From assembly GCA_964035545.1 (NCBI GenBank), contig OZ037769.1, forward strand, positions 7,526,929 to 7,590,928: a stretch of DNA of 64,000 nt. Reading direction: 5' to 3'. Source of the DNA: Bugula neritina (taxonomy: Eukaryota > Bryozoa > Gymnolaemata > Cheilostomatida > Bugulidae). This document shows positions 46,601-57,997 of the stretch, piece after piece (positions within the stretch are counted from its first letter, which is position 1; every line of letters begins with the position of its first letter). A model generated the notes under the pieces. That model was not told where the DNA came from. It searched no databases and saw only the letters and a program-made list of their open reading frames with translations. The translations under genes and the position numbers were made by a program.

Positions 46601-48354
46601 GATCATATAATACCGCATTAAGTACTGATGAGGAGACAAATCCTTAAACAGTTGCTGTACAGAGGTTTAGTCATAATGTCAAGCTCAGAAATGGGTATTT
46701 TGGGCACCTTAACTATGGCTAATAACTCAAGCTGTCGAGCACTAGGCAAGGCCAATAACTCCTAGATTTGCATGCGCACTTTAACTTAAATTAACTGATG
46801 AAAAAAAACTCGCGCAAGTTTATAGTCACCATCACTGTAAGAAAACCCTTGATGGAAAAGATTTTTGTTAAATCGGGCTAAGGACTTGTTCAGATGGGGC
46901 ACAGGAGCAATTATGACTGAATGCTCTTCCTAACATCACCAATGGCCTTTGTCTGGCTCAAACTCATGACTTTGTGCTTACTAGGCAAACGCTCTAACCT
47001 CTAGACCACAGCTGCTCCCTGTATAGCCCATGATAGCCAAAGATAAACTATTATATGTAAAAGAAACCTACCTTAGACAAATGTTTGCATCCTGTGCCAT
47101 TCACAGCCAGAGTTTCAGGCATTCTGTCAATAGATTTGTATAGATAATAGAAAATCCAATCTATAGGTACAATCTATAGGTACAGGTCAGGAAATTAATG
47201 TTATCTTATATAAACTCTAAGCTGATGTTGTATTATTTTAAAACCAGCATTTAGCAAGACATAAAAAGCTGTTCATATTTAAAAACCTTATTATATAAAC
47301 ATCACAATAAATTTAACAACTTTCTAGATCAGTGGATCTAAATCTTTTTCTTTTAGCGATCAAAAATATTAACTTTTTATTGAATTACTGTTTCGTGTGA
47401 TGAATAACATGTGCTACACTTTCTAGTTTAGTTTACACAAAAGTTCCAAATTAGATTTTTCAACTCATGAATGCATGGTGTATAAGTCATTTTATTTTCT
47501 GCAAGAGAGGAAAACTACAGTAGCTTGTGGCCTACCTTTTACTTGTTTCACACGGAGAATAGGCTGGGACAGGTGAAGACTTCGAACAGGGTTCGCACGT
47601 TTTCTGCAAATAACAAGTGAATCACAAGTTAACACATTTGTTTGCAAACCTATTAGCTGTCTAAAATAATAACTAATTAAAACATAATATAAATAATCAA
47701 ACACTGTTTTACCTATTTACTAATTTTTAAATTTATACTCCATGCCCATTTCATTCATGTGAACTTATGCAGCAATACACCACAATCCTAATCATATAAT
47801 TATTCTATATTATTAAATAATATTTTATTGATAAACATTTTGGTATATACAGAAATTACTCCTACAATTATGAAAACCGTGCAATTCTGATGATCTTGAG
47901 TTTAGTTGAAGCAAACAGAAATATCATAGCTAGTGCTCCTTGGCTCCTTAAACATTATAAATCACGTTGCTTTAATCAGCTTACCTCGTTCACATGAACC
48001 TCAGTAAACAGATTGAAGGAATTGGCAGCGGCGAGAGAGTGTAGTGAGTTGGGTGGTGGGGGTTGGCAGGGAAAGGATTGTATGGACACAGGGGTTCCAG
48101 AGGTAGAGGGTGTGCTGCAATATTAATACAATGTGTATTTTTGCCTTATGAGTAAGTTTAGATTACAGTTGTTATTTAGTAAAGTGTAAGTATGCACAAA
48201 CGCACACTCATGTACACACTCTCGCACACACACGCACACACACGCACACACACGCACACACACGCGCACACACGCACACACGCACACACACGCACACACA
48301 CACACACACACACGCACACACACACGCACACACACACACGCGCGCACACACACA

Positions 48355-48411
<57 letters not shown>

Positions 48412-51400
48412 GCACACACACGCACACACACGCACACACTCTCTTGCACACACACGCACACACACACACGCACACACTCTCTTGCACACTCGCAGATATA
48501 CAGAACACACCAACATATTTAAGCTGATAAGCAAGCTTTGTGAAACGCAGCTTATGAAATTTTGTATAGTCGTAGCTCGGATTATCATTAAATATACGTC
48601 TGTATTGACTAATACCTTTGATGTCCACATGGTGATAGGAAAGAATCCATCTTCGTACCTGTAGCTTTCTGGGGAGTCTGAAGTCTATGAATACCAAAAG
48701 CAATGCATAATTTTAATTATGACTGTTTGAGGTAACAAATAATACTGAATTTCTAATTTTATTTCCATATTTCTATATTTCTAATCATAAATACTTTTAT
48801 AAAGATAATACAATATGAATATATGAAAAAAATTATTTGCTAACTGTAAAAGATCAAAGGTTAGAATAATGGACAACAAGCACAGCTTCTGAAAGCTTTT
48901 TACGATTAATTTATGCTCCCATAAGCAATATAAATTTTAATTTTACAACAATACAATTTAGTAGTATCCAATCCATGTCATAAATAAAATCTAACATCTT
49001 AGCTTAAAAACTTCTGCTATCAACAAGTCTTCAGGAAATGAATGACAAATGCTATGAAGAAACAATAAACTATTCACTGAGTTAAAGAGTGCATGCAAAG
49101 CTAATTTATTTCAAAATAATTAGGCACTGTCGCATATTATTAGGCATTAATTTATATGCTTTTGATTTAGAACAAATAATTTTCAACTACTTTAGTAGGA
49201 AAATAATACTAACTGTGTTTTAGGAGAATGTTGCGCTTCTTCGCAATTGTGTTGATTTTTCCCAGTTCTAAGAGGTATTTGGAAACAATCCTGTTCGTGT
49301 TGTTCTGTTTGTTTCTGGCAACTTGACTTTGCTTTTTCAAATTGTGACAAAGAAAGTGAAATATTGTGAGATTCCTCTGATGTTCCCTGTTGGTTTGTAT
49401 AACCACAAGCCTTCAACCGTTGACACTTAGCAGGCTGCTGCGGTAACTTCTTACATAACTGAAGACATTCTTGCTCATACTGCCTCTCTTGTCTTGCTAA
49501 ATCCATATTTACTTTTTCAAGTTGTGTTAGTGGAGTTAAAGCTTTGGGCTGCTGTGCCATTGGACAACAGTTCCCGGTTTGCTGATTTTCTGGTTTTCCC
49601 AAATCTGTCTTCGCTTTTTCAAGTTCTTTTTGTTGAATTAGTATTTTGTGAGAGTTTTTCGTTTTGCTCTTCGGATTTGTCCAACTGCTATGTATAACTT
49701 CCAGTGCATCAGCTTTCGCTCGCTCCACGGACTCATCAAACGCAGTTTCTATCTGCTGCTTTTTGAAGTCGGCTTCTTTGTTAATCCGCCTCATCACCGC
49801 ATCGACGGTCTTTTGAATCTTCTCATCTTCTGCCTCTGTATCCACGGATGGCTCACCATAGCAATACGGTAGAAACCATTCACCATATACATATGGTATT
49901 CTAGACTTCAATCTCGCTTTCTCACTGCAAATAATTTTTTTTAATCAGAGAAATAATATTTTAAAATGAAAAAGGAAAACATGAGGAGTAGGTTTTCACT
50001 GCAACAAAAATAAAGTGTAACTAAGTGTCATCAATATTTATTTATCTGAACATCACCTGATTGGCCACATGCTAAGCACACAAGTTTGATGATACATCAT
50101 CAGTCTATTTACTAATCTATAAACCATAATTCAAAATATTCCCTGAATTTAAACATATTCATTTTGAAATCTTATACAATTAGATAAACATTAAAGGAGA
50201 GAGACATTTAATTATTGCTTTGAACAGCCATAAATTATCACAAATACTTCTTCCAGTTAATATGTAGTAGGCTATAATAAAAAAATCAACAATTTAACTG
50301 TTGTTGGGTAAGTGTAATAACATTAGTACAAAAATTCTCAATATTCATAAGTTTTTACAGCTACATGTTGATGAAAAATAGCAAGCTAAGAAGGTAGGTG
50401 CTGTAATGGGAAAAGCCTGGGTTCTATGAGATTAGAAATGTAGCAAAAGAAGTTATGTTCTTTCGAAAGTTTCAACCTGTGCCCCAAACCAAAAATTATT
50501 AAGAATATTAAAGAACCATCTCAATTTCTCCAATGATTGATTGCTGCTGCTTAAGAATTGAATAAACAATTCCAAAAAACTGGCATAAGAATCTAATCTT
50601 CACGGCAATCACTAAAATATATTTTATATAAGTATAATAAAAAATTTCACTTACTTTGATTTTTTAGATTTTTCATGACTGGTTTTATCAGGTGATGTTG
50701 TACTTTCAATCTTAAAGGTTTTGGGCAAAGTCATGACAGTTGCATCGTGTGCAAATATTTTACGTAATCTTTCGGGAGCCACAAGATCACTCGGTATTGA
50801 TTGAAAATCATCATAAATTGAAGAACCACGAGAGCGAGGTATTTTTTCCTTAGCACCAAACTCTCCTCCATTTTCATAAAACTGCAATTGATATTGGCCA
50901 GCAGAAGGCGGTAGATTCTTCAGTTCATAAGGCATAGAAAATCTTCCTCTTCCGTATGTAGACTGAGCACGCTGACGCTGCTCTTGCTTAGTCAGCATGT
51001 CTTGTTCGATTCGAGAGGAGTGACGACTTAAAACGGAAGATGCAGACTGGCCTCTCTTTCTCTCTTCGTTAGATGCAGAAGGTCGTTTGCTTGAAATGCC
51101 TGCATGGCTCTGTTCTTCTGCTACTTCTACAATGTCATTTATATTAGAGTGAAACTCTGAAATGTCCCTTCTGTCATAAGGATATGGTGATTGTCGTCTC
51201 GCATAAGTTTGTCTTCTGGCACATGGTGTAGAACCACCGCAGCCTGAAGCGAACCTAACCCTGCCCTCTGGTGAGCTGTTATCAGCTGCGTTCAACTTGA
51301 GTGGAGTGAATTCATCAACCTCCAGTGTATGGCCGCTAGGGTCAATATATTCGTAGCCATTCGAAGGGCGGGGCTTCTTTACTTGACCTTCACCTACCTG

Positions 51401-54400
51401 TGACTCAGCATTAGCACCCTCCCACTCACTAGGGGGAGTGTTTAGGTCAGAGGTCAACGCCTGCTTGTAATAACGAACTTGAATGTCCCGAGGAGTTAAA
51501 TATTTAGGCTGAACCTAAAAGAAAATGATGCTCTTGCAGTGATATGCAATACTAAAATTTGAAAGAAGTGCAACTTACTCTGAATGCAATACTATAACTA
51601 AAACTATCTATCAGATTAGGCTATTTAAGACATATATGACATATTTGTTAGATGCGTGCCACAGGCAACCATGCAGCTAGGTTCATGCATCATGAATGTA
51701 CATACATATTATATGCTCACAAAATGAATTTTTGTAATTGCAATAGTTGCTTGTTCATAGGGTGTACAATTAGTTTGTTTGCAACAGAAATGAGGCTGTC
51801 ATGACCCAGATTTTACAGCAGTAAAACATTTCAAACTATTGGCTCAAACTGCATCATACAAGGACACTTTTTCAAGACACAATAGCACTAGAATCAGAAT
51901 ACATATGTACAGTGATCATAGAATACACTGTAGCAATACAGTAACATCTATATACACAGGAGTGATACCCCTCTCCAGTACACATACAAACACATACAAA
52001 CACATGCAAAACAATCCTGCTTATGCAAACTCATAAGTTAGTAGCCTTTGACCAAGAAGTTATTTAGGTATCATGAGAGATGAAACATTATAATTACAAG
52101 TATACAATAACTAACTACCTGTCTGTAAGGGCCTGTGCCTGTAAGTGGTGATCCTGTTTCTTCTGTTTTTCTGAAAAATTACCACTATTCCGAATTAACA
52201 GCTCAGTGCATCCAAACTATAGCTAAGCTGTTATAACCATATATCAGGCTAAGTAGATGGAACTTAGTTACATTAGCACTATTTAAACTACTAAATAAAA
52301 TTTCTGCTCTTTTGGCAAATAATATATGAATACTAGACTCACCGATGAACCTCTGGTGGAGCAACTTTTCTGATTGGTTTGATATCAGGAAATGGAGTAG
52401 ACGAGGATTTTTCCAACTTGGGCTACAAGAATTTTTTTAGAAATTTTAAATGTATTTATTATAACTTATTTTTCTTAGTCGTTTTCCAGAAATTGATGAA
52501 GATACAGTAATAAGAGAATTATAGTAAAGGAAGTTATCTTCTCACAATAACTTCAACTTTCACAAATGAAGACCATGTCTTCATTTTGACTTTACATCAT
52601 ATCCAAAGTATTAAAGTTCTTGATAAGCCGAAAGTTGCTTTTGAAAAACTATTGGTGAGCTAAGTCTGAATTATAGTCAGCGAGTAACGTTATGAAGTAG
52701 GCAGGGGTACGCTGTAACCCAATCCAGACTTGTTCCGGCAAACATTCAAAGAAAAAACTATGCTTTTGAATTAAAATGGTTGCCGGTAAATTTAAATTTA
52801 AAGCCAGTGCTTAAAAACCTTGACTAAGCAGAATATCATCAACTTTGTATATTATAATGTGCAACAGTCAGATCTCAAGATCCCACAGTGGAGAGAGGCT
52901 ACGTAACTCATACCAATTTGGTGGGCTCTTCCTCAATCTCGTCATCCTCCCACGGCTGCCATGCTGGTTGTATAGCTTTGGTATGCACCAGCTTGGCTGG
53001 CAGCCCACTTGAAATGTCTGCCTTTACACATCCTCCTGGTGACTGAGTGACTTTAGAGTACAAAGGAGATGTGCTAAAATATATTATAAATTTTTTTTAC
53101 AAAAAATGAACTTAGCAGTGATTATTTAAGGAACGAGAACTCTTTTACAATAAATGCTAGGCAATAATACCAAGAAGAATTAATTTACAAAACTATTTTA
53201 CTTTCATCAACTAAAAAACAAAAAATTAGATTATGAAAATATTGATTCTCAGGAGTAAGATTTTAGCAGCAATAGTAGTTTTCTATCCTTGAGTGAAAGC
53301 AGTTGCATATTATCTATCCTAGACTCTCACTTATTAATTAGAGTCAGGAAAATAATTGCACACTTTCACACACCTTTGCCAAGTTTCTAGACTAATTTTT
53401 CTATACTAAGTTTTCCTATACCAATTTCTACCCATTCCACAAAGATAAGTTCATATATATAACATATAAACTCTAAAACTGTAAAAGCTACTGTAATAGA
53501 CCCTTTTTAGAGGTCCTCAATATCTCCTTTACAATTAAGAGTTGTGTCCTCTCAAAGTGAATAGGTTGAACTTTTGTATAAAAAGCAAATTCATTAAAAA
53601 TTTAAAGTTTGACTGCTACTTAAAATTCTAATTATGCTATAGAGTTGTTTTTTAGGAGATAGATATTTTGGTATAAGCACAAATACTAGCAGTTCAAAAA
53701 AGGTTTTAAAAATATTTCTTCATGGATAATTTTGAAGAAAATAAACTTGGAAGCATTATTGTGGTTTAGGTTCCTGAGCAATGCTAAAGTGGCATTTCAG
53801 CATTGCCCAGTAACAAAACCCACAAGAATGATTTCAAGTTTATTTTGCTCAACAATTTTAATTTTGGGAAGACACAACTCTTAATTGTAAGGGGGACATT
53901 GGCGACATCTGAAAAAGGTCTATTGGGTCACATGCCGCATGCTACTTGCACTTATATTATACATAAATTGGGTACTTTTCGAACCAGTTTTCTCTTGAGC
54001 ACAGGTGTCTTCATCAAGAGAACTTACCTTTGATCAAATACCTCTACTTGAGCAACATCCACCAATGGCTCGTTAGCTGGTAATTCCACATAGAAATCTT
54101 CGTACTCACCATTCTTCAACTGAACCACAATTCAAACATTACTCATTGCATATGCGATAAACATATTCAAGTGAAAATATTTTATGAATGTATAGCAGCG
54201 TATTCAAATATTAAATTGGTAGTTGCTATGCATAATAATTGTTGATCAAAATATAGCATCGCTCCTGATGAATTCATAGATATATAAATGTCGATGCAGA
54301 AAATTTTATACCTATTTTTTTATTTTTAAATGATAAAGAAGTGATGGATCAGTGGCCAGCAGCACAAACCTGAGCCCCAGCAGATTTTAGTGTGAGTTGA

Positions 54401-55089
54401 TCCAGTAAGCTTCCTGCCGCAGCCTCCTTTGCACCCTGTGATGCTGTTCTTGCTGTCGGTACTACAAGAATAGTAGGGATGTGGTATGGGATTGGAATAG
54501 ATAAATTTATTTCAAATTCGATAATTATTCATGATAAAACAGAAGCCCAGAAAACAGCATGGAACTACAACAAATACATACAAAGTTCCACACTGTAATA
54601 CCAATACATCAAGGTCTAATTCTAGCTGTAATACCACAAATACATACAAGGTCTTGCACTGTAATACCACAAATACATACAAGGTCTTACACTGTAATAC
54701 AAATACAATCTAGGTCTTACACTGTAATACAAATACATACTAGGTCTTACACTGTAATACCACAAATACATACTAGGTCTCATATTAGGAAATGCTCTTG
54801 CTGAAGGAGAAGGACTTTGGCGTCCAAGACGAGCCATTGGCGGTACACTAGTTCCACGCTCTTGCATTTCAACTACTTCCTCTTCACTTTCGGAATTATC
54901 CGTAGTATAGCCATTGCTGGAAGCTGATTTGTGCCTCGGTTGCCTGCTGCAATTCGTTCTATCCCTTCGACTCCTGTTACCATCTTGAGGCCTGTTCACT
55001 TTTACAGACCAAACTTTGTTGGACACCTCCGTGGGCCGGTAAGAAGGGGTTTGAGTACGAGACTCACCATCAGTACCAAGTTGGTACAT
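40604..55089 (-). CDS. Unrecognised 20-exon gene with repeated PGxP modules
   Basis: Minus-strand exons: 55089-54774, 54461-54370, 54119-54028, 53073-52914, 52422-52343, 52170-52119, 51514-50655, 49924-49210, 48684-48659, 48114-47985, 47603-47536, 47123-47072, 46542-46452, 45785-45690, 44914-44819, 43295-43188, 42893-42817, 42240-42175, 41981-41907 and 40624-40604. All have GT/AG borders and phases agree, giving 3,273 nt (1,090 residues). The N-terminal half is polar and likely disordered (RSRRDRTN, SESEEEVVEMQ, YEDFYVELPANEP, PAWQPWEDDE, TPRDIQVRYYKQAL). Exon 8 has SRIPYVYGEWFLPY, then a coiled coil (ADFKKQQIETAFDESVERAKA). The C-terminal part is Cys- and Pro-rich with three repeat exons. 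No signal peptide or membrane span. I do not recognise the family. The exon 8 donor (GTATTA) is the weakest choice; the alternative GTTAGT breaks the frame in exon 10. SINEs and minisatellites fill the introns. Confidence 0.7.
40989..41196 (-). mobile_element. tRNA-derived SINE, copy 1
   Basis: Reading the minus strand from 41196, the head is tRNA-like: GCCGCGGTCTAGGGGTTAGAGCG (A-box-like GGTCTAGGGG) and a degenerate B box (GGGTTCAGCC). A ~130-base unique body follows, ending ...ACTATAAACTTGTG. It lies downstream of the last introns of the 20-exon gene. Confidence 0.8.
41670..41895. repeat. ~24-base tandem repeat in an intron
   Basis: Unit CTCTCAGTCTATATAATGTATTG, about nine copies, just downstream of exon 19 on the minus strand. 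Confidence 0.9.
42340..42551 (-). mobile_element. tRNA-derived SINE, copy 2, with 16-base target duplication
   Basis: Same family, in the intron between exons 17 and 18. TGTTAGAACATTATAT occurs at 42312-42327 and again at 42552-42567, a clear target-site duplication bracketing the copy and a short A/T-rich tail. Confidence 0.9.
43795..44155. repeat. 39-base tandem repeat in an intron
   Basis: About nine copies of a 39-base unit containing GTTACCACACAACATTACTG. Because 39 is divisible by three, one minus-strand frame stays open (NKCYGIVTVMLCG per unit). It lies between exons 15 and 16 and has no splice context of its own. Confidence 0.95.
45180..45640. repeat. TATATGTGGGTACATG repeat in an intron
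   Basis: Alternating TATATGTGGGTA, TACATGTGGGTA and TATATGTGAGTA words, preceded by a TATAGATA tract. It lies just after exon 14 on the minus strand. Confidence 0.9.
46811..47019 (-). mobile_element. tRNA-derived SINE, copy 3
   Basis: Same head (GCTGTGGTCTAGAGGTTAGAG on the minus strand) and body. It lies in the intron between exons 12 and 13. No clean target duplication seen. Confidence 0.8.
48190..48485. repeat. (CA)n microsatellite with CG variants
   Basis: About 290 bases of CACACA with scattered CGCACACA and two CTCTCTTGCACACA interruptions, in the intron between exons 9 and 10. All long frames across it are repeat artefacts. Alternating purine-pyrimidine sequence can adopt Z-DNA. Confidence 0.95.
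54571..54780. repeat. 30-33-base minisatellite carrying splice-site-like words
   Basis: Five to six units of TGTAATACCACAAATACATACTAGGTCTTACAC type. On the minus strand each contains a GTATGT donor-like word and a TTACAG acceptor-like word. The first unit supplies the apparent donor of exon 1 of the 20-exon gene (54774). Confidence 0.85.
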
Positions 55090-55131
55090 TGTGGCTCAAA
55101 GTATTTTATTAAGAAATTGCTCAAATATTAA

Positions 55132-55521
55132 GTTGGTATGTGAAGCATGTTTGGTATTCATTTTTTAATGAGAACAATTATTATAATGTTATAATATTGT
55201 TTTAATTTGAAATGTCATTGTAATTATTATACTAATACTCTATGAAAGCATCACCGCCTCATTTAGTTTATATACTAAACTTCTAAAAATTATTTCTTCA
55301 AATGCTTTGAGCTGAGAGATAAACTATTTTCACTTGTTTTGTATTTAGGACAGGCAGGGTGAACGGTCATTGACAGTTCTAGGTGTAGCAGATGGTATAC
55401 TTGTTGTTGTAACAACAACAAAATCAGCTTAGAAAGGAAAGGAATATTGCATAAAAATGCTTAACAATATATTATACCTTGGCAACAGAGCATGTTCTGA
55501 TACCGGAGGTTTCTATGTTTT
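55132..55521. other. No gene seen; upstream flank of the 20-exon gene
   Basis: AT-rich sequence. An in-frame TGA occurs two codons before the ATG at 55089, which supports that ATG as a true start unless an upstream exon is spliced in. I see no clear promoter element. Confidence 0.4.
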
Positions 55522-55940
55522 TTAGCCTAGGGCCACACTGTGCGTATTTTCGCATGCAAAAATTTAGGCCGCGAGTAGCAAAGGTGTCCACTGTATGCAT
55601 TGAGAAAACATTCGCACTTGTCGCTCAGCATTCTGAACGCAAATGCGAATTGTCTCTGTCGTCGTCACCTAATTGGCTGGTAGTTATTTAGCGAGCCCAA
55701 TTATTTTATTTTAGTGCTACATTCCAGTAAATTGCGTTTTATTGAAAGCGAGTGCAATTTAAAAATGAAAACTTCATTTATCCCGCACTTGTAGCCATAG
55801 CAACAAGGCGAGCAGTAAAGTTAAACACAAATATTATTAGCTAGTAGTTTTCCGATCTCACTGACGCTACAGTGGACACCTTTACTACTTGTGTTTTAAT
55901 TTTCGCATGCGAAAATACGCACAGTGTGGCCCTAGGCTAA
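55522..55940. mobile_element. MITE with ~42-base terminal inverted repeats
   Basis: Ends TTAGCCTAGGGCCACACTGTG...GTATTTTCGCATGC and its reverse complement, plus an inner inverted pair (AAGGTGTCCACTGTA / TACAGTGGACACCTT). About 419 bases with no coding capacity. GGGCCACACTG-type ends recall PIF/Harbinger-related elements, but no target duplication was resolved. Confidence 0.8.
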
Positions 55941-55943
55941 CTG

Positions 55944-56032
55944 TTGCCAGTACGTCCTTAACCTGATTTAACAAAAACCTCTTTCCAAGTTTTTATAAAG
56001 GGTTTCTTACAGGGATGGCGACTATAAACTTG
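55944..56032 (+). mobile_element. tRNA-derived SINE, truncated copy in opposite orientation
   Basis: Carries only the 3' body of the family (GATTTAACAAAAACCTCTTTCC...GGGATGGCGACTATAAACTTGC) on the plus strand. The tRNA-like head is missing, as in 5' truncation. It starts right after the MITE at 55522-55940. Confidence 0.75.
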
Positions 56033-56221
56033 CATGATTATGTACGAGCTAAGAACACTTTAACATACGGGTTACAATCAATATTGGTGGAGTCCCTCAA
56101 GAAGCTCTCTACTTTGATTACATTGATTACAGCTGATTGGTCTGTCAGTTGTAGACGAGAAATAACTTCACCTCTTCAAGAGGTTACTTTGTGTGTCTCT
56201 TCGCTGTTCACAGAAATTAAA

Positions 56222-56442
56222 TAACAACTGGTGCAAGTTTATAGTTGCCATCCCTATGAGAAAGCTCTTGATGGAAAGGGTTTATGTAAAATTGGGCTAA
56301 GGACTTATTCACATAGGGCACAGAAGCAATTATGACTGCATGGATGCTCCTCCTAGCATCATCGATGGTCTTTGTTGGGGCTCAAACCCATGACTTCATG
56401 CTTACTAGGCAGTTGCTTTAACCCCTAGACATGGCCGCTCCC
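56222..56442 (-). mobile_element. tRNA-derived SINE, copy 4
   Basis: Same family, more diverged. Minus-strand head starts near 56442 (GCGGCCATGTCTAGGGGTTAAAGC) and the B-box-like GGGTTTGAGCC is present. Confidence 0.8.
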
Positions 56443-57475
56443 GCTCAGGTAAATCAAATCGTCTTCCAAAAACACTTGTCGATAAATGTATTAAACAAAA
56501 TTAAAACAATAAAATAAAGTGAATTTTAGCCTTAACAACATTTCTGTAAAACAAAATGTTTCCAATATACAAAAATTATGTAGTTATAATGTAATAATAA
56601 ACTTAGTAGGCAATATCCGTTGATTTCAGTCTTGCATTCATATGCTTGTGTGCTTATTGTGTATGATTCATGTAAAAATAGAAAAATTACCATCAATAAC
56701 ACTTTTTAAATGCATTTTGTTCAGTATGTGAAGTAGAGCTGGCCATTCAGTCAAAGTTATGTTAAGTTGGAATAGTAATTTCATCCAAATAAACAATAAC
56801 TTTTGGTGACACTTACATAACCTTCTACTATGCCATGTGCTCAATTGCTTTAATATTATCACACAGGTTAAATTCTAACTCTAACATAATACACGAGGGG
56901 CATTATCAGGAGCAGAAAACTCACAGTTTCAGTATAAAGACTAGATGGAGAAGATCTCCTTCTTAAATAGATTCAGTAGACTGTTGACTTTCTGGCATAA
57001 ATATTTATGAGATTATTTGATGAGTTGCAGTGTTTTTGTAGTCAGAGACAAATTCCGACTTACAGTAGAATTCACTCCATCAATTTGATACAATTATATT
57101 AAATTTATTGGAAAAGAATTAGTTTAATCTATATTATTAATACCGTAAATATTGGTCGAACAATTTTCAAAACACAACAGAAGCAAAATTTCTTGCCTAT
57201 AATTTTTATTCTAATAATATCTACATTAAAATAGAAAATAACCATTGCAATAGCAAATTTGAGTTTAGTTAAAGATTTTTTATACATCACCTATTAGTTT
57301 CCATGTATTGCATGTATTAGGTTAAAATTACAACTTTCGTATCTATAATTGATAATTTCGACATCGAATTATATTGTTATAGCATCACGTTAACCATATC
57401 ATTGTAAAGTTATGTATTAGAAATTCAGATTTTTAAACCCACATTTCAGATTGACACAGTTATGAGTTTTCTTAC
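56443..57475. other. No gene seen
   Basis: AT-rich DNA without recognisable coding, RNA or repeat features. Confidence 0.4.
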
Positions 57476-57565
57476 CTTTGCTTTCGTTGCATGCAGAACC
57501 ATCTCGTCATCACAACTTTTAGATAAACCAGTTTGAATAATTCGACAAGATTTTCTAGCTGTCAT
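57476..57565 (-). CDS. Candidate first coding exon
   Basis: ATG at 57565 followed by 30 codons (MTARKSCRIIQTGLSK, SCDDEMVLHATKAK) and a good GTAAGA donor. It ends in phase 0. It cannot join the ATG exon at 55089 in frame through any acceptor I can see. No downstream partner was found. Product unknown. Confidence 0.3.
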
Positions 57566-57687
57566 TTGAATAAAGAACTCGAAGGCACTGAGGCTATGGT
57601 TATGAGCCCCGCTGTTCGAGTTATAGAATCTGGGGTTACGCTACTTTTACTTGCAGAGAGCATTCCCTTGTAGCCAAATTTAAGTTC

Positions 57688-57692
<5 letters not shown>

Positions 57693-57755
<63 letters not shown>
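57693..57755. repeat. (TA)n microsatellite
   Basis: About 31 TA units. Confidence 0.95.
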
Positions 57756-57762
<7 letters not shown>

Positions 57763-57997
57763 ATGTCATGCATAACTGTTAACCAACCTTTGTCTTGAAT
57801 GACAATTATTACGATACCAAGACTTGAATTGCTAGATAATATATAATATAGTTACGTAGTTGAATAGAGATAACTGTGGAAGATTAACTCCAAAAATAGT
57901 GTTCTATCTGCCACACAGGTTTATTCTACTCACAACTTTTTAGCTTTACCTCAACCGTTATTAGAGTAAATTAGTCACAATATTGATTGTCACAATA

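Noticed and set aside
48123-48703. Several Cys/Val- or His/Thr-rich frames
   Set aside because: They are the (CA)n microsatellite read in different frames and strands.
55087-57565. Joining the 57.5 kb exon to the 20-exon gene
   Set aside because: Phase 0 at 57476 does not fit any acceptor before the 55089 ATG, and an in-frame TGA lies just upstream of that ATG.
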